From the NCBI GenBank assembly GCA_028023455.1, contig JAQFVV010012404.1, positions 14,559,000-14,622,999 of the forward strand: a stretch of DNA of 64,000 nucleotides. Reading direction: 5' to 3'. Made by a program: the position numbers and the translations under genes. This DNA is from Epiperipatus broadwayi. Lineage: Eukaryota; Onychophora; Udeonychophora; Euonychophora; Peripatidae. Below the pieces are notes generated by a model that saw only the letters and a list, made by a program, of their open reading frames with translations, had not been told where the DNA came from and did no database searches. Below, in pieces: positions 55,735-64,000 of the stretch; positions within the stretch are counted from its first letter, which is position 1; the number at the start of each line of letters is the position of its first letter.

Positions 55735-56697
55735 TGAAAAATATATTGATGATTTAGGAGAGAATTTGGAATTTTTGCATATTTTATGTTATGCGGATGA
55801 TTATAAAATTTTCAGGAATATCAACTCAATTAATGATTGCATATTATTACAAAAAGATATTAATAATTTTGTGAAATGGTGAAGAGATAATAAAATGGAT
55901 ATTAATATGGATAAGTGTTCAATAGTTTCTTATTGCAAAAAATCTGAAATGATAATTTGTCCTTATTATATTGAAGATCATAATATAAAATTTGTTGATA
56001 TTCAGAAAGACCTTGGAATTATTTTGCAAGCAATGGATCATTTCATCATCATATTGAAAATGTAGCAAATAAGGCTTTTAAAATTATGGATGCAATTTTA
56101 AGGCATAGTAGACAATTTAGTAGTTTTACAAAATATAAATTATTTCTCTGTTTGGTTTTGCCTATTTTAAAATATGGATTTGTTGTTTGGAATCCCAGTT
56201 CCAAATGAGATATTATTAAAATTCAATTGGTTTATGACAAATTTTCTAAGTACATTAAGTTAAAAGGCCATTATCTATCCCTATCCATTAGAAGAAAAAT
56301 GAGAGATCTTAAAATTTTATATAACCTTGTGAATCAAAAAATTATATTATCTAACAAAATTTCAAATATTACTTTTAATAATTGTATACATAAAACATGT
56401 ACATTTACTTTATTTTTTGTATTAAGGTTTATCGCTCTAATATATTAAAATTTTCACCTTTGTTTCGTTTGCCTAATACCTATAATCATGATTTTACTAA
56501 TGAAAATATTTTTTCTTTAGACTTTAAAAAATTTGTTACTTATCTTATAAAAAAGTTGGCATATAATTATATTATTTTTATCATTTTTACTCATTTATGT
56601 ATATTATTTATGTATATTATTGTATAGTTGTTATAGTGCAATTCTGTAATTGGCTTAATGCTGTAGTTTTGTACGGTAAATAAATTGAATTGAATTA
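55735..56697 (+). pseudogene. Jockey-like LINE, 3' fragment of RT through 3' end
   Basis: The plus strand begins at RT motif C, CYADDYKIFR (about 55,790-55,820, YADD box). It continues LLQKDINNFVKW, NKMDINMDKC and KDLGIIL (motif E region). After a frameshift near 56,040 come NKAFKIMDAILR and LVLPILKYGFVVWNP, a string typical of Jockey-clade RT thumb regions. The last long frame (56,227-56,448) holds MRDLKILYNLVNQKI. The 3' end AATAAATTGAATTGAATTA has the short-repeat tail common in this clade. 5' truncation removes the rest. Frameshifts and a stop (about 55,880) show it is inactive. Confidence 0.75.
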
Positions 56698-56707
56698 TTA
56701 TTAATAT

Positions 56708-56772
56708 TACTACTACTACTACTACTACTACCATTATTATTATTATTATTGTTGTCATCGTCGTCGTCATCT
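56708..56772 (+). repeat. Compound trinucleotide microsatellite
   Basis: (ACT)n, then (ATT)n, then GTC-rich triplets, directly after the LINE 3' end. It may have grown from the element's tail. Confidence 0.85.
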
Positions 56773-58961
56773 AGTAATAGACATTATCTTTGGAATAAGT
56801 GTATGTCTCCTCACACCCTTCACTAGGATACCATTCATTTGATTAACAACTTGCAAGCAAATAAAGACTGAGAAATCTAATATTAAGAATATTTATACTG
56901 AACACTGAGGTATTAATATCTCAGTTCAATAATAATAAGAAACTATATTTTATGTAAGAAAATTGTTGTGAAAAGAAAGCAAAATGGCACAAAATAGTCA
57001 AATAAGATTTAAAGAACATGATTATTTTTATCTAAATCTTGAACTATGGATCTGATCATGGCAATAAGATGTTAGAAAAGTAGCTATGAGGTATGTGACT
57101 GTATATTGAGGGGGAGAGGTAATAAAATAAATTTTATCACGAGAAAGAGATTATACTATAACTTAACTACGCTGTGGTGTATGCTGTAAATATTAAGAAC
57201 TTTTATAGTTTGCAAGAGTGAGTTGAGGGTTCTCCTCTTATAATTTATATTTTAAGTATAATTAAGTATTCATAATGTTTAATAATTAATATTATTGTCA
57301 TTATTACCCATATGGTTCTTTATGAATGGCATTGGTGTGAATCCTTAATAAAGAACCCTGAGTTTAGCCTAATGTTTACCAAATGGTAATATTTATTCAA
57401 CTTCAATATTTCACTTATTAACTTTCTCTTTTATTGGTTATAATTTTGGTCCTGCAGGACTATACATTATAATTAATTCCTTCCATGATTTATGTTTTAG
57501 TATATTAACCTCTATCCAGTTACGAATTTATGTTTTATTTATGTGGCTTTCAGTTAAGCTACTTATTAATGTATTTGTCATAATTTTATTTAAAAATGTT
57601 TTTATGAATAAGGAAAAAAAAACAATAATAAATATTTTTAATATTACCAATCTTAATATTTCATTTCTCCCATATTATAAGTTTGCAATAGTTAAAAAAA
57701 GTACTGAATGTTTATAAATAGAAAAATATTCTTTAAAAAAAAAGTTGTATATAAATATATAATTACAAAAATTGTACAAGAATAAATATTAAATAAATTT
57801 AAGTACATAAAATAAAACTTATTTTATTGGCATTACATTTATATAATCCCACCTCCCCAGATTTTGCAAACTAATATACAAATATCAAAAATATATTTTT
57901 CTTCTAATTACAGCAACTGTGACTTAAAAGCAAATATTAAAATTAAATTGAGGAATGTCATACATTATATTACAATCATTCAAACAAGGATGACAAAATG
58001 CTGCTTCATGTGTAGCATCCATGTTGGATATTAGTTATGTGTGCACCATTACATATAAAGTGAAATTTTGGAAGCTGAAAATATGAATAAGTATTACGGA
58101 TATCATTGAGAAAATTAAGAGATCAAAATGAAACTGGCTAGCCTTATTACTAGAAGAAATGCCAAAACATGCAACCTTAAGTTCTGGAGTTTTTATATGA
58201 GATTTACAAGATACAGAATGGGTGAAATATGTTTTATGGATTGACATAAGAGAAAAAACCTATAAATAAGTATTATTCAAATGAATTTAAAAATATATTT
58301 TATATCAATAATTTTTAAAAATAAGAATATCTCTATCTTCTTTACTTAAAAATTTTGCGTGAACAAAAATTATGTACTTCTCAATGAAAATACTTAAGTA
58401 CATGTAACAAAATCTACTATTAGATACAATTGATGTATCTAGATCATAAATGGCAAAAACATTAAAGTGATTATGGTAGATTTAAATATTGATATATTAG
58501 AAATAAATTATATTAGGAGATTGGCAAACAATGGCAAACTATCATCAGTAATGATCAAATGCGAAGGTTTGATTATATTGTCTCAATTTGCTTTTACTCA
58601 AATAATTTAAATGAAAAATTAGTTTATAATCATTTTTATGTACTTAGTAATGATTAAATAAAACATGTTTATTAACTTCAAAACATTTTGTGCAAAAGAA
58701 TTATAAAATCAAACTATTATAAAAGTATAAGCTTTAACTCAGATTAAAATTTGATCATTCTAGGGAGTATACACATTTTTGTTTGCTTCTTGATACAAAT
58801 TATTATTTTTTATATAAAATGAAATGAGATTAATGTTAATATGAAGAACTATATTCTTTTTCACTCTGATATAAATTAATAATATCAGAGATTATCATGT
58901 TGAATAACTAATTACCAGAATGTTACAATCAAAGAAGTAAACATTTCATTATTGTTATTCA
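56773..58961. other. AT-rich non-coding DNA
   Basis: No gene or element is recognised. Confidence 0.5.
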
Positions 58962-59301
58962 TAATTTATCCTAGATTCTAGCATTTTAATTTTAGAGCTA
59001 TTATAAATTTTAACGAGTCTTTTATAAATTAAGATGAAGATTAGCAGTGCTAACAAATTTTTCTAATAATTATTTGCATTTAACTTATATTTATTATAAA
59101 TGTCTTTTCTCAAATATGAAACGTTTTTTTTTAATTTATCCTAGATTCTAGCATTTTAATTTTAGAGCTATTATAAATTTTAACGAGTCTTTTATAAATT
59201 AAGATGAAGATTAGCAGTGCTAACAAATTTTTCTAATAATTATTTGCATTTAACTTATATTTATTATAAATGTCTTTTCTCAAATATGAAACGTTTTTTT
59301 T
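58962..59301 (+). repeat. Tandem duplication, 2 x 170 bp, essentially identical
   Basis: The unit starts TAATTTATCCTAGATTCTAG and ends CAAATATGAAACG plus a T run. The second copy starts at 59,132. No mismatches are seen outside the T run. It is either recent or an assembly duplication. Confidence 0.9.
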
Positions 59302-59791
59302 TTCTTTTTTTACTCTTTCAGATTCTTTTGAAAAGGTAAGCAGAATGATTATTCTCTCTAACTGCAATTTATAGTCAAAGAAAATTATTAGAACTTTTGG
59401 TAAAATTTTAAATCATAGTATTTAACCACTTGTTAAGGTTGGTGATGAATAAAAAAGGAAAAAAGAAATTGCCATCTGTAAAATGGATATATATATAAAG
59501 AATGATTTTATTTTTTAGTTTCCAACAGAGATTGGTCATTGAGTAGTATTCATTAATTCTATAAAATTCTTCTTTCCCTTTTTCATGAAGTTAATTTTAA
59601 ATTATTTTTAAATCTATATATGATTAGTTTTTATGATTAAGAATTAAACTTGGTCTTATTAATGGTAATAGTTTGCCTCTTTTAAGACAATTTATTCTAA
59701 TCTCTTATTAATATTATAAATGTAGGATTTTTGATTTTTAAAATCTTATGTAATAATGGAGAATTTTATATCAATATATATTTATCTAATG
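59302..59791. other. AT-rich non-coding DNA
   Basis: No feature seen. Confidence 0.5.
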
Positions 59792-59818
59792 CAGCATTTC
59801 TCAACCTTTGTGTCGCGT
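59792..59818 (+). mobile_element. hAT terminal remnant
   Basis: CAGCATTTCTCAACCTTTGT followed by GTCGCG matches the conserved end of many hAT elements (CAG.GTTTCTCAACC). No partner end was found, so this is a truncated end next to the Gypsy pol region. Confidence 0.5.
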
Positions 59819-59826
59819 TTTAATTT

Positions 59827-60150
59827 TTAATGGGTTAGGTCAGAAATTAAAAGAGTAAAAACTAAGATAAATGAGCAGATTATACTAGATTTAATAATCG
59901 TGGAAACTAAAGTCACAATAGAGATAGACATTGGAGCAGGACTATCCATCATGTGTTGGACTGGAACAAAATAAATTCTACACAAGTCAAAATTTAATCT
60001 AGATAAAACAAATGTAATAGCCACAGATGTGAATGGTAATAACATACCAATCTGTGGAAAGGTTTCTGTTCCAGTAAAATTAAATAACAAAAACAAAACC
60101 CTACCTTTGTATATAGTCAAGAGGAACATCAAACCCTTACTAGGTCAAAT
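59827..60150 (+). pseudogene. Ty3/Gypsy aspartic protease domain, decayed
   Basis: The plus strand reads VTIEIDIGAGLSIMCW (about 59,913-59,960), matching the retrotransposon protease 'v.~.~DTGA..s.~' motif, with Thr replaced by Ile at the active site. It continues ATDVNGNNIPICG and VKLNNKNKTLPLYIVKRN to LLGQI, the usual flap and C-terminal 'ilGrd'-like segment. A stop interrupts it near 59,970. The protease would cut the Gag-Pol polyprotein. It lies immediately upstream of RT as in Ty3/Gypsy. No gag is recognisable upstream because the hAT remnant and A+T-rich DNA begin there. Confidence 0.7.
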
Positions 60151-60189
60151 ATGATTCCGGCCATTGGGCATATCGATCCAGATTATCAA

Positions 60190-61100
60190 AATGGTAAAAC
60201 TGGAAATATAGTGCGTAAGCAGTTCCCAAAAATCTTTGAGGAAAATTGGCTGTTTTAGGGATAAGTCCAATAAATATTGAACAAACTGAAGATGCACAAC
60301 CAGTGATGTGTAAACCCCGGAAGGTTCCTTTTGCACTCAGAACCAATGTTGAAGAGAGTTTAGCAAGTCTCATAAAGAAAGGCATGTTATCACCCATAGA
60401 AGTTTCAAATTGGGCCACTCCAATTGTAATAGTTGAAAAACCAGGTGGACGTTTACAGATCTGCAGAGATGATAGGGTTATAGGAAACTGTTACCTAAAT
60501 AAAAGTGCATATCCCATTTCAAATGTCTCAGAAATTGTGGCCTCACTTCAGAAAGCTGTTATTTTTGCAAAAACTTGACCTGAAGTCTGCTTTCCACCAG
60601 ATCCCAGTCACGGATAAAACAGCCAAAATATTAACCTTGAGTACACGTCAGTCTATTCCAATGCAACAAATTGCCATTCGGAATTATGACCTCCGAATAT
60701 CTTTCAAGCCAAGATTGATCAATTAATGCATAATGTGAAGGGAGTAACCCACTATCTGGATGACTTGTTAATTTATGCTCAGTCAGAGACAGAATTGGAA
60801 GAACGTGTACTTACCATACATGCTCGACCAGAACAGGTAGGAATTAAAATTAATGTCACTAGAAGCATTTGGTTTATGAGGGAAATAAAGTTTTTGGGAC
60901 ATATCATTAACCAAAATGGTAAACGCCCAAATCCAGAAAAGGTCATGGCCATAAAAAATGCTCCCACACCAAAAAATGTGAAGGACTTACAGGCTTTTTT
61001 GGGGATTACTTTTGAAATTTTCTTGAAAGGGAAAATCACACAAATTAAACCCCCTGCATATACTATTATGCAAAGGACAATGCTGGAAGTGGCAGGCTGA
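60190..61100 (+). pseudogene. Ty3/Gypsy reverse transcriptase, frameshifted with a deletion
   Basis: The first frame (60,246-60,578) contains CKPRKVPFALRTNVEESLAS, KKGMLSPIEVSNWATPIVIV and KPGGRLQICRD, the fingers of Ty3/Gypsy RT. A shift near 60,575 leads to KLDLKSAFHQIPV (motif A with catalytic Asp). The template-grip and motif B region is scrambled near 60,640-60,720. HYLDDLLIYAQSETELEERV (60,750-60,810) carries the YLDD catalytic pair, followed by KINVTRS..F and IKFLGHIIN (motif E), then VKDLQAFLGI at the start of the connection. Frame changes occur at about 60,575 and 60,725 and the protein stops at 61,098. Long terminal repeats were not identified. Confidence 0.85.
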
Positions 61101-61650
61101 ACAACAGATCACATTCCAGACAGCAAAAGATCTATTTTATTCAGGAAGCTTATTAGTACACTATCAGAGTGAGCAAGAAATTATAGTCTCCTCAGATACT
61201 TCTGAGAATGGCATTGGAGCTGTAATCTCTCACCAAATGAATGGTCATGAACGTCCAATTGCATATGCCTCCTGCACACTGTTGTCAGCTGAAATCAACT
61301 ATAGTCAATTGGACAAAGAAACCCTAACTATTATCTTTGCAGTGAAAAAGTTCCACCAGTATATCTATAGCTGGAAGTTCAACATGTGTACAGACCATCA
61401 TCCATTATTAGGCATATTGGGAAAAAACAAAAAAACTGACTATACCAGGCAAAGAATGTTACAATGGATAAACATTCTTGCAACCTATAATTACAATTTA
61501 ATGTATAAACTGGGAAAACAAATACCACATGCCGATGCTCTATCACACCTACCGTTAAAAGCTGATAGGTCACACGAATTTGTGGAGGTAAATCTACTAG
61601 AAGTAGTCAAATTGAATGATACCTTGAATAATAGCAAGGTAGCAGAATAG
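61101..61650 (+). pseudogene. Ty3/Gypsy RNase H domain
   Basis: After a frame change at about 61,098, the frame carries VSSDTSENGIGAVISHQMNG (about 61,190-61,250; the Asp of 'D.S..GiGavL'). Then come RPIAYASCTLLSAEINYSQL, DKETLTIIFAVKKFHQYI (catalytic Glu) and TDHHPLLGI (catalytic Asp). It closes with the QRMLQWINILATYNY and K-Q-I-P-H-A-D-A-L-S-H-L segment that links RNase H to integrase. Over 400 bp read through without a stop, making this the least damaged part of the element. The domain degrades the RNA strand during reverse transcription. Confidence 0.85.
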
Positions 61651-62455
61651 ACACTTAGAGACCTTGGCTGTCACCAGCTGAAAACATGGATCAAAAAGGA
61701 TGGCCTAATCGCCACTCAAAAATTCTGCATACAGGTATCTAGAATGCTCATCAGTATTTGTCAATCTGTAATGATTGCATCACTAGAGCAGATCGAGTGT
61801 TCATACCTTTGGAGAGATGCTCACAGGTATTAAAATTACTTCATGCTGGACACCCTTGGATAGTAAGGATGAATGCTCTATCTTGATCATATATGTGGTG
61901 GCTGCATATTGACCAAGAGATTGAAAGAAATGATAAAGCAATGTCACGCGATGAATAAAAAAAGTCATTTTATGCCATATCTAAGAAATGGCAAGTTTAA
62001 ATTTTCCCATCCATATTTGCATATTTAATCTGTCCTATTTGCATATTTGCACTTCGTGAAAATGAAGGAATATTATACTTCTTGAAAATGAAGGTTATGC
62101 CTTTGAAAGCGCTAGAGGAAATCAATAAAAGTTTGTCATTTATTTATTTGATTTGATTTATTTATTTATATATAGTCGAATTATATATGCATGTGTATTC
62201 CTAATATTAACACAAAGTTTTTACAAATAAGACATTTAGTTCTTGGTCTGAGCATAATAAACCCTGGAAACGTGTTCACATTGACTATGCAGGCCCTATA
62301 AATGGACACTTGGTTTTAACAGTTGTGGACTCTTGCAGCAATTGGATTGAATACCATTTAGTCAAATCAGTTGATGCCAATTCTACCATAAAGGCTTTCC
62401 AAGAAATTTTTACAACACATGGATATCTGGACATGCTGGTATTGTGACAGTCAGA
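61651..62455 (+). pseudogene. Ty3/Gypsy integrase, interrupted and truncated
   Basis: The zinc-binding part reads LKLLHAGHPWIVRMNALS, then WWLHIDQEIER and KQCHAMN (about 61,830-61,960). This is the H-H-C-C module, with the second Cys changed. A non-coding block of about 240 bp (61,985-62,225) with repeated CATATTTGCA follows. The catalytic core resumes at 62,246 with NKPWKRVHIDYAGPINGHLV (first catalytic Asp), VVDSCSNWIEYHLVKS and AFQEIFTTHG. It reaches the second-Asp segment (SDN at about 62,451-62,458) after a stop, where an unrelated repeat cuts it. The catalytic Glu and the C-terminal domain are absent. Confidence 0.8.
61985..62225. other. Non-coding insertion inside the integrase region
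   Basis: This separates the zinc-binding module from the catalytic core. It contains repeated CATATTTGCA and a GTGAAAATGAAGG/TTGAAAATGAAGG pair, and a TTGAAAGCGCT segment also found in the inner PLE 3' region (about 17,797). Its origin is not identified. Confidence 0.4.
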
Positions 62456-62486
62456 TAATGTATGTTGGTTTAACCCAGTTCGAATA

Positions 62487-62590
62487 CTAGGCGAAAGTAC
62501 CTCGAGGCCACCCATACGCGAGATATTAAATCAAGAATACTATGACCTCTGCCCATTCGCCTATTCTCGAGGCCTGATCACGAACAAACA
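62487..62590 (+). repeat. Repeat shared with 52.01-52.12 kb
   Basis: ACTAGGCGAAAGTACCTCGA, ACGCGAGATA, GACCTCTGCCC, CTCGAGGCCTGATC and ACGAACAA in the same order as the 52 kb copy. This copy keeps more CpG sites and is presumably younger. CTCGAGGCC occurs twice within it. Confidence 0.55.
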
Positions 62591-63844
62591 ACACCATCTG
62601 AGCCATGCATAAATTATTTTTCAACCGGCGACGGCTTAGCATCAGCGGAAAGAAACATGGACGGAAACACCTAAAGAGCTAAATAGTTAAATGTGCAAAA
62701 GTACTAAGAAATATGTGTTTTGCGTTTTGCGTGCCTGGATCATTGAAAAGTAAAATAAAGCATTTATAACAAATTTAGCAAAAGTCAAGCTTGTTAGTTA
62801 AATAATAGATCTTTAATTAATGACTTTAAAATAGGAATAATGATTTAATGGCCTCCGCTATTCCCCTAAATTAATGAAACAAACTAATTAGACAATAACA
62901 ACAGATTAATAGGTTTGCGGTCTAACTCTTTTCTTCCCAATTTTATTAAAAATTGTCAACTCGATCTTCTCGATAAAGTACGATAAAAAAGAATCTTTCG
63001 CAAAGCATTTCTAATTGCTTTGCGCTAAAAACAGTGTTTAAAAATTATTTAAAACGTATATAGTTAAATCAGATATACGTAAAGCTAATGGCGGACAAAA
63101 GAGGCGTTATCAAAGAGATCAAGTTGGCACACAAAAGAAACTGACTCGTATTTAATTAACAAACATGAATAAAACTGGAAAGAGATTTTAAATGAACAAA
63201 AATTAACTATTAACTCAACCGCAATGGAATACTAAATATTTACACAGGTTAGTAAGGAAGAATAGCGAAGGGAAAAAGGTTAAATATAGATAGATGATCA
63301 CACAATATATATAATTAAGACTCGTCTAATAAAAATGGTTACATAACAAATACATATAATTCAATGAAGCAATTAAAAAAAAAATATATGAACAAAAGGT
63401 AGCATAAGAAATAGTTCAATAGAGGAGATACGATTACCGTCCTTTTTCCTTGGTCATGTTCCCTACGGCGTTCGTGGCTTGATCCGACCGTCGACAGGTA
63501 TTTGTCCGGACAATGAAAATATGGAGTATGGTTTCACGAAAAGTTCTCCAGACACGGCACAGAGTTCAGATGACTATTGAGTGGATACTATGGCATTTTG
63601 GATGGTATTCAGGAACCTCGGCGATAGGCAAAGCTATTTATTTGCCTAGCCTAGCATATTCATTTCCATCAAAATACTATGGCTTTTAACTGGAGCATGT
63701 TCAAACTTCTCCATTATTTGAAAACGACAGCTGTAGAACTTTTTTGGAGCACAAGCTAAATGTGAAGCAAATCGGAGAGAGTTCTCCAAAAAGAAATATG
63801 AATGCACTCTCGAGAAAACTTGGAATAACCAGCAAGAAAACTCT

Positions 63845-64000
63845 GAATGAATCCTTCAAAAGCAAAATCTGAATCAATGGAATCCTTCAAAAGGAAAATT
63901 TGAATACTGAATCCTTCCAAAGGAAAAATCTGAATAATCTGAATCCTTCAAAAAGAAAAATCTGAATAATAATCTGACTCCTTCAAAAAGAAAAATCTGA
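63845..64000 (+). repeat. Minisatellite, about 26-38 bp units, truncated by window end
   Basis: GAATCCTTCAAAAG.AAAATCTGAAT recurs about five times with spacing that grows by insertion of AATAATCT-type triplets. The array continues past 64,000. Confidence 0.85.

Larger units (their letters stand above)
62457..64000. repeat. Unidentified less A+T-rich repeat inserted in the Gypsy integrase, runs off the window
   Basis: Composition changes abruptly at about 62,457. The first 130 bp match 52,008-52,118. It begins TGTATGTTGGTTTAACCCAG, which could be a retrotransposon terminus (TG start), but no matching end lies in the window. No reading frame of note. The last 150 bp form a minisatellite. Confidence 0.45.

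Noticed and set aside
59827-62455. Endogenous retrovirus
   Set aside because: The domain order and motifs are Ty3/Gypsy pol, and no envelope-like frame or terminal repeats are visible in the window.
63845-64000. Telomeric or subtelomeric repeat
   Set aside because: Unit length and sequence (GAATCCTTCAAAAG) do not resemble any telomere repeat. It is a local minisatellite.

Overview
The window looks like intergenic or intronic DNA from an AT-rich invertebrate animal genome (three quarters or more A+T by eye). I see no host protein-coding gene, no rRNA and no intact host tRNA. What can be identified is almost entirely mobile-element debris: Penelope-like elements (PLEs), several LINE lineages, a Ty3/Gypsy polyprotein, hAT, mariner, pogo/Tigger and piggyBac DNA transposons, tRNA-derived SINEs, and foldback (MITE-like) repeats. 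The mixture of PLEs with GIY-YIG endonucleases, an esterase-bearing LINE ORF1 and many class II families points to a metazoan, but the sequence does not name the species.

Layout. 0-12 kb: a SINE-like repeat with a hammerhead-type motif (0.6 kb), a decayed LINE reverse transcriptase (1.2-2.2 kb, minus), a decayed PLE GIY-YIG (4.8-5.2 kb, minus), a foldback element (5.7 kb) and a field of degenerate tandem repeats (9.2-11.1 kb) split by a short hAT element. 11.9-22.8 kb: a retroelement nest. Two diverged direct copies of a 0.9 kb segment bracket a LINE 5' region (repeated leader, ORF1 with PHD finger and SGNH esterase, start of ORF2). This runs into a large inverted PLE whose two 3' arms face outward. 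The central RT of that PLE is split by a second, better preserved PLE, and its right arm is split by a 5'-truncated LINE ORF2. 23-33 kb: mostly featureless A+T DNA with a foldback element, a hairpin, an unexplained repeated module (25.7-28.6 kb) and two old tandem duplications.

33-41 kb: a mariner-type transposase pseudogene (minus); a 1.26 kb palindromic and tandem cluster of the hammerhead-bearing repeat; a decayed hAT transposase (minus); and a PLE fragment split by a 532 bp hAT element with a perfect 8 bp target duplication. 43-48 kb: two tRNA-derived SINEs, a foldback element, and a 1,159 bp pogo/Tigger-like element that keeps both termini and the C-terminal part of its transposase. 52-57 kb: an 840 bp piggyBac-type element at TTAA, a hairpin and a Jockey-like LINE 3' fragment. 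59-64 kb: a 2 x 170 bp tandem duplication, then a Ty3/Gypsy pol pseudogene (protease, RT, RNase H, integrase). The integrase is cut by a different, less A+T-rich repeat that runs off the window end in a minisatellite.

The observation most worth following is the repeat at 0.6, 35.6 and 36.55 kb. Its conserved part matches the hammerhead ribozyme core, with complementary stem I, a stem II hairpin, a palindromic stem III and a permitted cleavage nucleotide. In the 0.6 kb copy it lies about 50 bp upstream of a tRNA-like internal promoter.
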